This document shows, piece by piece, positions 1 to 8,974 of a stretch of DNA of 64,000 nucleotides (its first letter is position 1; each line of letters begins with the position of its first letter). The stretch is from Microbacterium sp. W4I4. GTDB taxonomy: Bacteria; Actinomycetota; Actinomycetes; Actinomycetales; Microbacteriaceae. The translations under genes were made by a program, and so were the position numbers. The stretch is from assembly GCF_030816235.1 (NCBI RefSeq), contig NZ_JAUSXT010000001.1:1488001-1552000 (forward strand). The letters run 5' to 3'. The notes beneath the pieces are model-generated. The model was not told where the DNA came from. It did no database searches and saw only the letters and a program-made list of their open reading frames with translations.

Positions 1-1
1 G

Positions 2-646
2 GAGTTCAGCGCCCGCGAGGCGGTCGAGGTGCTCGGCATCCCGCAGCCGCAGGTCGTGCACAACGGGGTCGACCCCCGCTACTTCGACGCCGCTCCGCTG
101 CTCGACGAAGAACTCGCCGCACTCGGACTGCACCGCCCGTACGTGCTCCACGTGGGCGGCGCGGCTGAGCGGAAGAATCTTGCCGGACTGGCTGCGGCGT
201 GGCCGCGCGTGCGGGCCGAGCGCCCGGAGCTCACTCTCGCGCTGGCCGGTCCACCGCATCCGCGTCGGACCGCGCTCTTCGAGGGGATGCCGGGTGTGGT
301 TCTGCTCGGACGCGTGGCCGATGAGGCGATGCCGGGTCTGGTCGCGTCGGCGAGTGCGATGGCCGTCCCCTCGCTCTACGAGGGCTTCGGACTGCCGGTG
401 CTCGAGGCGATGGCGGCGCACACTCCAGCGGTGGTCGCGAACACGAGCAGCCTCACAGAGGTGGCCGCGGGCCATGCGCTGCTGGTCGAACCGGATGGAG
501 ACTCGATCGCATCCGGCCTGCTCGAGGCGACCTCCGGCGACTCCGCCCTCTCCGCGTTGGTGCGCGACGCCCGGGCGCATGCCGGCGAGTTCACCTGGGA
601 GCGCAGCGCGCTGGGACATGCCAGGGTCTGGGAGTCGCTGCGATGA
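2..646 (+). CDS. Glycosyltransferase family 4, C-terminal part (cut by window edge)
   Basis: This is the nucleotide-binding half of a GT-B fold (GT4) glycosyltransferase. The reading frame is open to the first base of the window, reading EFSAREAVEVLGIP, so the true start lies upstream and the GTG at 29 is internal. The visible part carries VVHNGVDPRYF, a VLHVGGAAERKN segment that begins the second Rossmann domain, and the donor-site signature PSLYEGFGLPVLEAMA with the conserved EGFG and the Glu of the E-x7-E motif. Its stop overlaps the next start (ATGA), so the two are translationally coupled. The sugar and linkage cannot be read from sequence. It most likely acts at the cytoplasmic membrane face in assembly of the neighbouring polysaccharide. 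Confidence 0.85.
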   Translation, partial: EFSAREAVEVLGIPQPQVVHNGVDPRYFDAAPLLDEELAALGLHRPYVLHVGGAAERKNLAGLAAAWPRVRAERPELTLALAGPPHPRRTALFEGMPGVVLLGRVADEAMPGLVASASAMAVPSLYEGFGLPVLEAMAAHTPAVVANTSSLTEVAAGHALLVEPDGDSIASGLLEATSGDSALSALVRDARAHAGEFTWERSALGHARVWESLR

Positions 647-1860
647 CCCGCATTCACGAGGCCGACGTGATGGAGACCTCACCGCCGCGACGCGACGAGA
701 TCGACGGCCGGGTGAGGGTGACCACGGACGTCGGCGGCCGCGCGCCTCTGTGGTTCTCGGTCGACGAGCTGTTCGGCGACCTGGTGAGCGATCGCGCCGA
801 TCACGTCCTGATCGCCCTGCTCATGCCCGCCATGAAGGAAGGGCTCGATCTGCATGTGGGCGGCACGGTGAGCGACAGCCTGCTGCACTACGCGAATGCC
901 GACCTGCAGCGGCTGCTGCGGATGGAGCATCCTGATCTGTCCGTCATCCAGGTGACGGCCGACGCGCCGGTCGCTCCCGCGCCGAGAGCGGCCGGTGTCG
1001 CCACGGGCTTCTCGGGCGGGGTGGATTCGTTCTCCTCGCTCGCGGAGTACCTCTGGGGCGACGATGTGCCGCAGTCGCTGCGGGTGACGCATCTGCTGAA
1101 CAACAACGTGGGCGCGCACGGCCATGGCAGCATCGCCGATGAGCTCTGGCATCGTCGCCGCGAGCCGCTGGCGCGGATCGCCGACGAGCTGGGCCTGCCG
1201 TTCGTCACGGTGGACAGCAACCTCGACGAGCACTACCCGCGCATCGGGTTCATCGAGTCCGTCACCATGCGCAATGCGGCCGTGCCGCACCTGCTCGGCG
1301 CCGGCATCGGCCATCTGCATCTCGCCTCGGCGATCCCGTTCCCGTACGTGCGGGTGGACGACACCGGCGAGATCGCCCGCATCGACACGATGCTGGTGCC
1401 GCTGCTGTCCACCGCTGCGGTGACGATCGCCTCGGCGAACTCAGGACTCACCCGCGTGCAGAAGACCCTGTCGCTGATCGGTCGACCCGAGTCGCAGCAC
1501 CTCGATGTGTGCACCGACGGCGACCCGGCTCGGACCCGCAACTGCTCGGCGTGTTCGAAGTGCATGCGCACGATGCTGACGTTCGAGATCGCCGGGCACC
1601 TGCAGGAGTACTGCCCGGGAACGTTCTCGTACGAGCGCTATGCCGAGCGGAGAGACGCTTTCGTCGCGAAGGTGCTGTCATCCGACGACCCGTACCACCG
1701 GGAGATCCGCGCCTACGCGACCGAGGTCGGGTGGCAGTGGGATGCGGCCGACCGTCGTCGAGCAGCGCTGGAGGCCGCGCGCACTGCAGCCTCGCGCGCG
1801 ATTCGAAGCGCCGCCCGGATGCCGCTGCTGCGGTCGCTGCGCCAGCGACTGAAGGGCTGA
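643..1860 (+). CDS. QueC-like PP-loop ATPase/ligase of unknown function in a polysaccharide locus
   Basis: 405 residues. A PP-loop nucleotide-binding motif, GFSGGVDSF, lies near residue 125. A QueC-style metal site follows near residues 290-310: a Cys, ten residues, then CSACSKC, i.e. C-x10-C-x2-C-x2-C. PP-loop enzymes adenylate a carboxylate or carbonyl and add nitrogen or sulfur; QueC makes preQ0 from carboxy-deazaguanine, while PseA/WbpG relatives amidate sugars. No queC, queD or queE partner gene is visible. The roughly 110-residue N-terminal extension before the PP-loop is not recognised. The ATGA overlap with the upstream glycosyltransferase places it in polysaccharide synthesis, so nucleotide-sugar or glycan modification is one guess. 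Fold call is firm; function is unknown. Confidence 0.75.
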   Translation: MTRIHEADVMETSPPRRDEIDGRVRVTTDVGGRAPLWFSVDELFGDLVSDRADHVLIALLMPAMKEGLDLHVGGTVSDSLLHYANADLQRLLRMEHPDLSVIQVTADAPVAPAPRAAGVATGFSGGVDSFSSLAEYLWGDDVPQSLRVTHLLNNNVGAHGHGSIADELWHRRREPLARIADELGLPFVTVDSNLDEHYPRIGFIESVTMRNAAVPHLLGAGIGHLHLASAIPFPYVRVDDTGEIARIDTMLVPLLSTAAVTIASANSGLTRVQKTLSLIGRPESQHLDVCTDGDPARTRNCSACSKCMRTMLTFEIAGHLQEYCPGTFSYERYAERRDAFVAKVLSSDDPYHREIRAYATEVGWQWDAADRRRAALEAARTAASRAIRSAARMPLLRSLRQRLKG

Positions 1861-1882
1861 GCCGGTTGACGCGCTGAGACGA

Positions 1883-2797
1883 TCAGCCCCCGAGCAGGGC
1901 GCGCACGGCTGCCACGGGGAAGGCGCCGATCGCGGATGCCATGACGCCATCGAGCGCATCCTCCAGCGAGTCGCTCAGCCGCGTGACCACCGCCGGATCG
2001 GCAGCCCACGCGCCGTCGACGAACTCTTCGAGCGAGCCCGCCCCGTCGAACGCCCGGTAGCGCGTGCGGCCCGGGGTGACGGCGGCCTCGTAGTCGCGGA
2101 ACTTGAAATCGCCTCCCCCGAGCGGCGGCTCGAGCATCGTCCAGACCGCGGGGATGCCGTATGCGTCAGCCGTGATCAACCCGTGCAATGACGTGGTGAC
2201 AACCGCGCGGCTCGCGGCGATCTCCCGCACGGCGGCGGCCGCACGCTGATGCACGTTCACGATGCGCACGGCATCGCCCTCCGCGGCGATCAGGCGCGCG
2301 AGCCCGGCATGCGTGCGGTGATGTCCGTGCGGAACCACCGCGATGCGCCCGTCCTGCACCGGCCTCGGCACGTGCCGCGCCACGAGCAGCCCGGGATCAC
2401 CGTAGGCCGGCTGCTCGCGCAGTCCGATGCGCTCGGCGGTGAGCGGGCCGCGCACGGCGAGAACTGTCGCATGGGGCAGCGGGTACGCGGCGTCGTTCAT
2501 CAATCCGGTCCCCCAGATCGCCCCGGCGAAATCCGTGGGCAGGAACTCGAGCAGGCTGCCGACACCGATCAGGCGGGCCGCACGAGGTTCGCGGTAGAGG
2601 GGGACGATCCCGTACCGGGGCAGCAGCATCGGCGTCAGGTCGTCGCCGAAGTTCGGGTGACCGTCCCACCAGAATGCGGGCACGATCACCCCGTCGCGGC
2701 GCGCACGAGGTTCGGCGAGCGCCTCTGCGAACCGTCGCACCTGCCTGCCCCGCCGTCGCAGCGCGCCCTCATACCGCGGCATGCGCATCGCCGTCAC
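1883..2797 (-). CDS. Polysaccharide pyruvyl transferase family protein
   Basis: 304 residues matching the polysaccharide pyruvyltransferase family (CsaB/WcaK type). It shows NFGDDLTPMLLPRY near residue 50, VRGPLTAERIGL near 117, a GDPGLL strand, and the characteristic SLHGLITADAYGIP near 205. Family members move pyruvate from phosphoenolpyruvate onto a sugar hydroxyl pair, making an acidic ketal on exopolysaccharides or cell-wall polymers. Its start overlaps the end of the upstream GT4 gene by four bases, so it is the last gene of a minus-strand operon with that GT, a Wzz/BY-kinase and an O-antigen-ligase-like gene. It converges on the PP-loop gene with 22 bases between them. The acceptor sugar is unknown. 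Confidence 0.88.
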   Translation of the reverse strand: MTAMRMPRYEGALRRRGRQVRRFAEALAEPRARRDGVIVPAFWWDGHPNFGDDLTPMLLPRYGIVPLYREPRAARLIGVGSLLEFLPTDFAGAIWGTGLMNDAAYPLPHATVLAVRGPLTAERIGLREQPAYGDPGLLVARHVPRPVQDGRIAVVPHGHHRTHAGLARLIAAEGDAVRIVNVHQRAAAAVREIAASRAVVTTSLHGLITADAYGIPAVWTMLEPPLGGGDFKFRDYEAAVTPGRTRYRAFDGAGSLEEFVDGAWAADPAVVTRLSDSLEDALDGVMASAIGAFPVAAVRALLGG

Positions 2798-3945
2798 CGC
2801 GGCTTCCGGGAGCGGCGAACGATCGCGTCGAGCATCATCTCGTACAGCAGGGCGACGCGCGGCCAGCTGAACGCCTTCACCCGCTCGGCGCCCTTCCGCG
2901 CCAGGCGCTCGCGCAGTCCTGCGTCGTCGAGCATCCGGCGCATCGCATCCGCCAGGGCGTCGATGTCGAGGGGGTCGACGAGAAGACCGCCTTCGCCGTC
3001 TTGCACGAACTCCGCGGCTCCCCCGCGCGAGGTCACGATCAGCGGTGCGCCACCGCGCCAGGCTTCCAGGGCGACGATGCCGAACGATTCGGATCGGCTC
3101 GGCACCACCACGGCGGTGGCCGCCGCGATGCGCTCGGCGACGCCTGCGGCATCCCGAGCACCGACCAGCCGCACCCGATCCGACAGTCCCGCCTCATCGA
3201 TCTGCTGCTGCAGCGCGTCGCGCTCGGGACCGCCACCGACGATCTCGAGCCGAGCCCCGTCGACCCGCGTGATCGCGTCGATCAGCAGGTCGAATCCCTT
3301 CATCCGCCCGAGCCGACCGACGGCGATGATCAGATCGTCCGCCCGCACGACCGAGCCCAGCCGAGGCAGCGGCGCGACCCCGTTGGGAATGATCGTGCCC
3401 TCCCCTGCACCGAATCGGGCGGTGAGGTCGTCGAGCACGTAACGACTGGGGGCGGCGTGGGCGGATGCTGTGGACAACGCTTCGCGCAGCGCCGTGCGCA
3501 GCTGCCGCGAGCGCACGAAGGCGCCGTTGTCGTCGCCGAGCGTCTCACCGTGCGACACCACGACGAGCGGGATGCCCGTCCGCCGGTGCAGGCGCAGCGC
3601 ATAGATGCCGTTGGGCCCGAAGCACTGCACGACCAGCACGTCGGGCCGCAGGTCGCCCGCGGCGGCCGCCCACCTGCGGCGAGCGCCGATTGCCGTGGTC
3701 GCGTAACGCAGCATGGCCGAGATGCTGCGGGCGGGCAGCGGCGTGGGAAGGTAGCGCACGGGGAACGGGGCCGAGTCCTGGGTGCGCTCACCCCGATCGA
3801 CCGTCCACACCTCGACGACGTGCCCGTGGGCATCCAGCGCGCGCGCGACCTGCGCCACGTGCTCTTCCACTCCGCCCACATGCGGCGCGTAGGACGAGGC
3901 GATCAGCGCGACGCGCAGACGCCGTCCGTCTTCAGCGACCGCCAT
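2794..3945 (-). CDS. Glycosyltransferase family 4
   Basis: 383 residues from the ATG chosen here, giving MAVAEDGRRLRVALIAS. The open frame extends farther 5', but that extension is nonsense opposite the kinase gene, and this start overlaps the upstream stop by only 14 bases. N-terminal acceptor-domain motif YAPHVGGVEEHVAQVARAL is typical of CapM/WcaL-like GT4 enzymes. The C-terminal half has IIPNGV, IIAVGRLGRMKGFDLLIDA and PSRSESFGIVALEAWRGGAP, which holds the donor-binding ESFG and second Glu. It sits between a Wzz/BY-kinase and a pyruvyl transferase in one operon, so it probably adds one sugar of the block A polysaccharide. Donor and linkage unknown. Confidence 0.88.
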   Translation of the reverse strand: MAVAEDGRRLRVALIASSYAPHVGGVEEHVAQVARALDAHGHVVEVWTVDRGERTQDSAPFPVRYLPTPLPARSISAMLRYATTAIGARRRWAAAAGDLRPDVLVVQCFGPNGIYALRLHRRTGIPLVVVSHGETLGDDNGAFVRSRQLRTALREALSTASAHAAPSRYVLDDLTARFGAGEGTIIPNGVAPLPRLGSVVRADDLIIAVGRLGRMKGFDLLIDAITRVDGARLEIVGGGPERDALQQQIDEAGLSDRVRLVGARDAAGVAERIAAATAVVVPSRSESFGIVALEAWRGGAPLIVTSRGGAAEFVQDGEGGLLVDPLDIDALADAMRRMLDDAGLRERLARKGAERVKAFSWPRVALLYEMMLDAIVRRSRKPR

Positions 3946-5521
3946 CGACGCGGTGCTCGGCTGGTACGGGACCCGCTGGAGTTCCCCGGAACAGGTCGTC
4001 CAGCAGATCGGCGTCCTGCTCGATCCCCGCATTCGCCTGGCGACGAACGCCTGCAGCCGGGCGCGGCTTCCTGGTCGCGGACTCCGCCGGCGTGGCCTTC
4101 CTCGGGCGCGGAACCGGCTGCGGCGCTGCCTCCTGCACGCCCGCCTCATAGGCGTACACCCCGCCATAGGTGCCACCCGTGACCGGCAGCCTGTTGAGCA
4201 CGATGCCGAGCACGTGACCATGGATCTTGTCCAGGACCGCAAGCGCGTCGTCCACGATGTCGTAGCTGGTCCGGCCGGCAGAGACGACCACGAGCGCACC
4301 ATCGGCCTGGCGCGTCAGAATCGCCCCGTCGGTGACGGAGAGCAACGGAGGTGCGTCGATGATCACCATCGCGTGCTTGGCCAGGTCGTTCAGCAGCGCG
4401 TGCATCCGCTCCGACCCGAGCAGCTCACTGGGATTCGGCGGCAGGGTGCCGGCCGGCAGCACCAGCAGGTTGGGGATGCCGTTCACGCGGCGCAGCGCGT
4501 CGGTGATCTCGAGCCGTCCGGCCAGCACGTCGGAGAGACCGATGTCTCCGTTGACCCCGGTGGTCTCGGCGACGGTCGGTCGACGCAGATCGCCGTCGAT
4601 CAGGATGACGTGCACGCCGTTGGCCGCCAGCGTGCCGGCCAGGTTCGCGGCTACTGTCGACTTGCCCTCGCCGGGCATGGCGCTGGTGACGACGATCGTG
4701 CGCGGCGGGTCGTCGACGTTCATGAACTGCAGGTTGGTCCGCAGCATGCGCAGTGACTCGCGCACGGCGAAGTCGGCGCGCTGCGCCTTCATGCCGTCTG
4801 CGGAGTCCGTCGGCCTGTAAAGCCGGTTTCCGCCGGACAGTGCTCCCACATCGGGGAGTGTGCCGGCGACCGGGATGCTCAGCCGCTGCTCCACATCCGC
4901 AGCGCTTCGCAGGCGACGGTCCGCCATCGCACGGACGAGCGCGAAGGCGATCCCGCCCCCGAGCCCGAGCATGAGCCCGACGATCATCGCCATCTTCTCA
5001 TCGGGGAACTGCGGCGCGGTCGGCAGGGATGCCGATTCGCCGAGCTGGATGGTCATGTCGGCGCTTCCTGCGCTGCCGTCGCCTTCTACGCGATCGATCT
5101 CGGCGGACAGGGCGGTGACCCAGGCCGAGGCGAGGTCGCGGGCTGCGGCCGGCGAGTCACCGGTGGCGGAGATCTTCAGGATCGCGGTGCCCTGCGGGTT
5201 GGAGGTCGAGATGCGCTGCACCAGTGCCTCGGGCGAAGCCGACAGCTTCAGCTGTTCGACCGCCCGCTCCGCGACGGTTCGCCATGTCGCCATGTCGAGG
5301 TACGTCGGAACCTTGCTCTTGGCCAGACTGTCGGCCTGTCCCAGTCCGAAATTCGTCTGGTCGACGTTGTCGCTGACGCTGATGTAGCCGCTGGCGTCGG
5401 CCTGGTAGACGGGGGTCTGCAGTTTGGCCCAGCCGTAGCCGACACCGATGCCGAGCGCGATCATCAGCACGATGGCGAACCAATACCTGCGGAACGCGCC
5501 CGCATAGTCCCGAAGCCTCAT
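3932..5521 (-). CDS. Wzz/BY-kinase fusion (polysaccharide co-polymerase and tyrosine kinase)
   Basis: 529 residues from MRLRDYAGAFRRYW. The AGAGG in front lies nine bases from this ATG and only three from another in-frame ATG six bases upstream. A Wzz/LysM-like domain has two membrane helices (about residues 17-36 and 175-195) around an extracytoplasmic loop. A cytoplasmic BY-kinase domain follows with Walker A SAMPGEGKSTVAANLA, Walker A' VILIDGDLRRP and Walker B MVIIDAPPLLS. The tail has a short tyrosine cluster, TYGGVYAYEAG, as expected for autophosphorylation, then a Pro/Arg-rich stretch. Such proteins set chain length and export of capsule or EPS. It is the first of three such fusions in this window and sits 25 bases after the ligase/polymerase gene. 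Confidence 0.9.
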   Translation of the reverse strand: MRLRDYAGAFRRYWFAIVLMIALGIGVGYGWAKLQTPVYQADASGYISVSDNVDQTNFGLGQADSLAKSKVPTYLDMATWRTVAERAVEQLKLSASPEALVQRISTSNPQGTAILKISATGDSPAAARDLASAWVTALSAEIDRVEGDGSAGSADMTIQLGESASLPTAPQFPDEKMAMIVGLMLGLGGGIAFALVRAMADRRLRSAADVEQRLSIPVAGTLPDVGALSGGNRLYRPTDSADGMKAQRADFAVRESLRMLRTNLQFMNVDDPPRTIVVTSAMPGEGKSTVAANLAGTLAANGVHVILIDGDLRRPTVAETTGVNGDIGLSDVLAGRLEITDALRRVNGIPNLLVLPAGTLPPNPSELLGSERMHALLNDLAKHAMVIIDAPPLLSVTDGAILTRQADGALVVVSAGRTSYDIVDDALAVLDKIHGHVLGIVLNRLPVTGGTYGGVYAYEAGVQEAAPQPVPRPRKATPAESATRKPRPAAGVRRQANAGIEQDADLLDDLFRGTPAGPVPAEHRVDGGR

Positions 5522-5546
5522 CCCCATGCCCCTCTGTTGCGGTTGA

Positions 5547-6980
5547 TCATACGCTGACGTCCTTCTCGCGGATCCCTGCTCTGGCCAGGGCGCGGTCGAT
5601 CTGCGGCCGTGCGCTCGCGCGCCGGGTTCTGCGCTGACGGGGCGCCCAGATCTTCTCATCGGGATCGCGCTCATGCGCGAGCGCCTGCGCCCCCAGACAG
5701 ATCCCCGCCACGAAGAACGGAATCGACACCTGCGCGGCCACCCAGAACAGGTCGAACTGCGCCTGGACGATGCGGGAGAGCACCAGACCGAAGGCGAGCA
5801 TGCCGTACTGCGGAGCCACCCGCCACAGCGCGACGAGCATGACGACCCACATCGTCAGGAACCCGACGAGTCCGATGATGCCCGCCGAGGCCGCCACCTC
5901 GATCTCGGCCTGCGGCGGCTGGAAGTTCGCCTGCGGACTCACATACCAGTAGCGCAGCCCGTGTCCGAAGATCGGCGAGTGCTTCCAGAAGGCGAAGACC
6001 TCGCGCATCCAGTCCAGGCGCTGGTAGAAGGAGTTGAAGCGGTTCTGAGAATCGATCTGCTCGATCACGCTCTGCACGATCAGATAGGCAGCGGGCACCG
6101 CCAGCACGACGACGAGAGCGATGTGCTGGCGCACGCCGCGGCGCAGGGTGTGCACGAGAAGTGCGACGGCGAGCCCGATGCCGGCCTGCCGAGATTGGGT
6201 GAGCAGCAACGCGATCAGGAAGACGACGAACCCCGCCTTCATCCAGCGCGGATCGATCTTGGCCCAGGGCGGGTTCACGTAGGCGATGAGGGCCGCGAAG
6301 GCCAGCATGCCGCCCGCGAAGTTCTTGTGCATCGGCCACGGCCAGGTCGGGTAGACGGCATGAAGCGGCTCGCCCGAGACGGCCTGCAGCAGTGCCGTGC
6401 CGAAGGTCCCGGCTGCGATCACCGCGGCCGCGCCCAGGATCAGGATGAGTGCCAGCCGCGCGTGCCCGGCCCGGCCGATCGCCCAGCCGACGACCAGTGC
6501 ACCCGAGATGAGCACCCACGCATGCACCCATTCGACGGTGTTCTGCGGGAAGGGGTTGACGATCACGGTGAACAGCGTCGCGAACTGGTAGCCCAGGTTC
6601 GCCCACAGCATCGCCTTCATCGGCGGGGTGTAGTCGTGCTTGCCCAGCAGCACGACCGCACCGAGGGCTGCGGCGAGTGCGGCATCCGACACGGTGAGGT
6701 CCACCCCACCCGCGCCGAGGCGTTCGGTGATGAGGATGGCGGGCGTCGCCATCAGCGCGATGGCGAGGGGCTCGGCCGCGGTGAGTACGACCCCGACGAC
6801 GAGCACGGCGATGGCGGATGCCATGACTGCGCCGTTCGGGATCGCGCGGTCCAGCAGAAGATAGACGGCGAAGACGACACCGCCCGCGAACAGGCACCAG
6901 CGCCAGATGTTCGCCCACCACGCGCCCAGTCGGGAGGGCGCGGCGAAGGGTGGCGTGTGTCGCAGCAGCCCCATCCCCAT
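5547..6980 (-). CDS. O-antigen ligase / Wzy-type polymerase-like membrane protein
   Basis: 477 residues with about ten to twelve hydrophobic helices and a large extracytoplasmic loop before the last helices, the layout of the Wzy_C (O-antigen ligase/polymerase) family. The loop region contains NRFNSFYQRLDWMREVF and SPIFGHGLRYWY, resembling the R-x3-W and PxxGxG pieces of that family. A cytoplasmic tail rich in Arg follows. It is followed by the Wzz/BY-kinase after a short gap and probably polymerises or ligates lipid-linked repeat units outside the membrane. A second Wzy-like candidate exists at 19.2-20.5 kb, so the window probably serves two polymers. Confidence 0.8.
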   Translation of the reverse strand: MGMGLLRHTPPFAAPSRLGAWWANIWRWCLFAGGVVFAVYLLLDRAIPNGAVMASAIAVLVVGVVLTAAEPLAIALMATPAILITERLGAGGVDLTVSDAALAAALGAVVLLGKHDYTPPMKAMLWANLGYQFATLFTVIVNPFPQNTVEWVHAWVLISGALVVGWAIGRAGHARLALILILGAAAVIAAGTFGTALLQAVSGEPLHAVYPTWPWPMHKNFAGGMLAFAALIAYVNPPWAKIDPRWMKAGFVVFLIALLLTQSRQAGIGLAVALLVHTLRRGVRQHIALVVVLAVPAAYLIVQSVIEQIDSQNRFNSFYQRLDWMREVFAFWKHSPIFGHGLRYWYVSPQANFQPPQAEIEVAASAGIIGLVGFLTMWVVMLVALWRVAPQYGMLAFGLVLSRIVQAQFDLFWVAAQVSIPFFVAGICLGAQALAHERDPDEKIWAPRQRRTRRASARPQIDRALARAGIREKDVSV

Positions 6981-7002
6981 GTGCGCCCCCTCAAGCGTTC
7001 CC

Positions 7003-7509
7003 TCAGTATCGCACTGCGACCCCCTGCACCGCTTGCGTCAGTATGCGCTCGACGAGCGCGTCGGCGGTCTCGTCGTGGGCGCTCTCGTCCTCGAGCAGGG
7101 TCGCGACCAGCGCGCGGATGCCGTCGGTGTAGGCGCCGGGCGCGACGAGCCACCACGGGGCCGCGTCGGCCTCCTCGTGAGTCTCCGAATCCTCGCGGGA
7201 CGAGGCCCCGCCTGTCGCAGGAACGCTGACGGCGACCACGCCGACGGCCGTGTGCGCGCGAAGCGTCACCTCGCCGGCGGGCCCTACGTAGACGATCGGA
7301 TCCGTGATGATCGTGGCCGAGCCGGCTCCCACCGACACGGTGCCGGCGCACAGGAGCAGCGTCGCGCTCGGCACCGTGGCTTCGCCGAAGTCCTGAACGG
7401 CGCCGGGAGCCAGCTCTCCGCTGACGATTGCGGCCGCTCCCCAGGTGCGGCGAACCGCCCGGCCTCGAGATGTCGGGCCGGTTTCGGAGTCGCCTTCACT
7501 GGTCATCAT
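7003..7509 (-). CDS. Hypothetical acidic protein
   Basis: 168 residues, not recognised. The frame looks genuinely coding: after an N-terminal Ser/Thr/Arg stretch it has a regular alternation of small and beta-branched residues (TLLLCAGTVSVGAGSATIIT), then an Asp/Glu-rich middle and a C-terminal amphipathic helix. No signal peptide or membrane helix is seen. It lies 22 bases upstream of the O-antigen-ligase-like gene on the same strand and is the first gene of that operon, so a role in regulating or assisting the polysaccharide machinery is possible but unproven. A longer competing frame on the opposite strand has poor composition and was not accepted. Confidence 0.55.
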   Translation of the reverse strand: MMTSEGDSETGPTSRGRAVRRTWGAAAIVSGELAPGAVQDFGEATVPSATLLLCAGTVSVGAGSATIITDPIVYVGPAGEVTLRAHTAVGVVAVSVPATGGASSREDSETHEEADAAPWWLVAPGAYTDGIRALVATLLEDESAHDETADALVERILTQAVQGVAVRY

Positions 7510-7663
7510 GATGGTGTCTGCGGCCGGAGCATCCGCCCCTGCCCCGCGCCAGCCGGTAAAGAATAGCTGAATATCCTGGTATAACGGCTGACCTTCGCGC
7601 CTCGCGGCAGCGCGGATGCATCATGATGAACTATCGACGTCCTCGGGGGAAAGGAAAGCCGTC

Positions 7664-8974
7664 GTGAGAATTTCTGTCATCGGATGCGGTTATCTGGGGG
7701 CCGTGCACGCGGCGGCCATGGCTTCGATCGGTCACGACGTGGTGGGCATCGACATCGACGCCGACAAGGTTCGCGCGCTGTCGCGGGGTGACGCACCGTT
7801 CTTCGAGCCGGGGCTTCCGGAGCTCCTGCAGCAGGGCGTGCGCTCGGGTGCTCTCACGTTCACCACTGACATGTCGGCCGCCGCCGGCGCAGCCGTGCAT
7901 TTCGTCGGTGTGGGCACGCCGCAGCAGCAGAGCGGGCACGCCGCCGACCTGTCGTTCGTGGATGCCGCCTTCGATGCGCTCATTCCGCATCTGCGCGAGG
8001 GCGACGTGGTGGCGGGCAAGTCGACCGTTCCGGTGGGCACGGCCGCCGTGCTGGCGGAGCGCGTCGCTCCGACCGGCGCGACGCTGGTCTGGAACCCTGA
8101 GTTCCTGCGCGAGGGCTGGGCCGTTCAGGACACCATCGACCCGGACCGCCTGGTCGCCGGAGTGCCCGCGGGCGCGGAGGGTGAGCGCGCCGCCGACCTG
8201 CTTCGTCAGGTGTATCACCCGGCCGTCGCCAAGGGCACTCCGTTCATCGTCACCGACTACGCCACGGCCGAGCTCGTGAAGGTCTCGGCCAACGCGTTCC
8301 TCGCGACGAAGATCTCCTTCATCAATGCGATGGCCGAGATCGCAGAGGTGACGGGTGCTGATGTCACGCTGCTGGCCGAGGCGATCGGCCATGACAAGCG
8401 CATCGGCCGTGCATTCCTGGGTGCCGGCATCGGGTTCGGCGGTGGCTGCCTGCCCAAGGACATCCGCGCGTTCGCCGCCCGCGCCGAGGAGCTGGGCCGA
8501 GGCGAGTCCGTGAACTTCCTCCGCGAAGTGGATGCGATCAACCTGCGACGTCGCGATCGTGCCGTGCAGCTGGTCGTCGAGGGTCTGGGCGGAAGCGTGT
8601 TCGGCAAGAAGGTCACGCTGCTGGGTGCCGCCTTCAAGCCCTACAGCGACGACGTGCGCGACTCCCCGGCCCTGGAGGTCGCGGTGCGGCTGAACGGCCT
8701 GGGTGCCGACGTGGTCGTCACCGACCCCGAGGCGATCGAGAACGCCCGACGTCTGCACCCTCAGCTGACCTATGTGGAGAGCCGGGACGAGGCTCTGCAA
8801 GACGCGGATGCCATGGTGCTGGTCACCGAGTGGGATGAGTATCGACGCGAGCTGTCGCCGGAGCATGCCGCCTCGCTGGTGCGCGGCCGCGTGGTGATCG
8901 ATGGACGCAACTCCTACGACGCGAGCGTCTGGCGTGCGGCGGGCTGGGACTACTACGGGATGGGCAGGCCCTAG
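7664..8974 (+). CDS. ugd: UDP-glucose 6-dehydrogenase
   Basis: 436 residues starting at a GTG preceded by AAGGAAAG; a longer open frame back to 7616 lacks such a site and would add residues before the Rossmann strand. It oxidises UDP-glucose twice to UDP-glucuronate with NAD. The NAD-binding motif VIGCGYLGAVHAA is at the very N terminus, GKSTVPVGTA and NPEFLREGWA follow, and the catalytic Cys lies in GFGGGCLPKDIRAFA near residue 265. The C-terminal NDP-binding domain is complete (GAAFKPYSDDVRDSP). Its stop and the GTG of the next gene share a base, coupling it to a GT4 enzyme that may use the uronic acid or its products. Confidence 0.9.
   Translation: MRISVIGCGYLGAVHAAAMASIGHDVVGIDIDADKVRALSRGDAPFFEPGLPELLQQGVRSGALTFTTDMSAAAGAAVHFVGVGTPQQQSGHAADLSFVDAAFDALIPHLREGDVVAGKSTVPVGTAAVLAERVAPTGATLVWNPEFLREGWAVQDTIDPDRLVAGVPAGAEGERAADLLRQVYHPAVAKGTPFIVTDYATAELVKVSANAFLATKISFINAMAEIAEVTGADVTLLAEAIGHDKRIGRAFLGAGIGFGGGCLPKDIRAFAARAEELGRGESVNFLREVDAINLRRRDRAVQLVVEGLGGSVFGKKVTLLGAAFKPYSDDVRDSPALEVAVRLNGLGADVVVTDPEAIENARRLHPQLTYVESRDEALQDADAMVLVTEWDEYRRELSPEHAASLVRGRVVIDGRNSYDASVWRAAGWDYYGMGRP

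Noticed and set aside
2249..4182. Overlapping long + strand frames (397 and 502 codons)
   Set aside because: Antisense to the pyruvyl transferase and GT4 genes; low-complexity Arg/Pro/Ala composition, no start context.
5673..7229. 518-codon open frame on the + strand across the O-antigen-ligase-like gene
   Set aside because: Opposite-strand shadow of high-GC coding sequence; rich in Arg, His, Asp and Glu with no domain, while the minus strand has clear membrane helices.
7575..7590. TATAAC as a -10 box before ugd
   Set aside because: No -35 hexamer at a suitable distance; actinobacterial promoters are too variable to support it.
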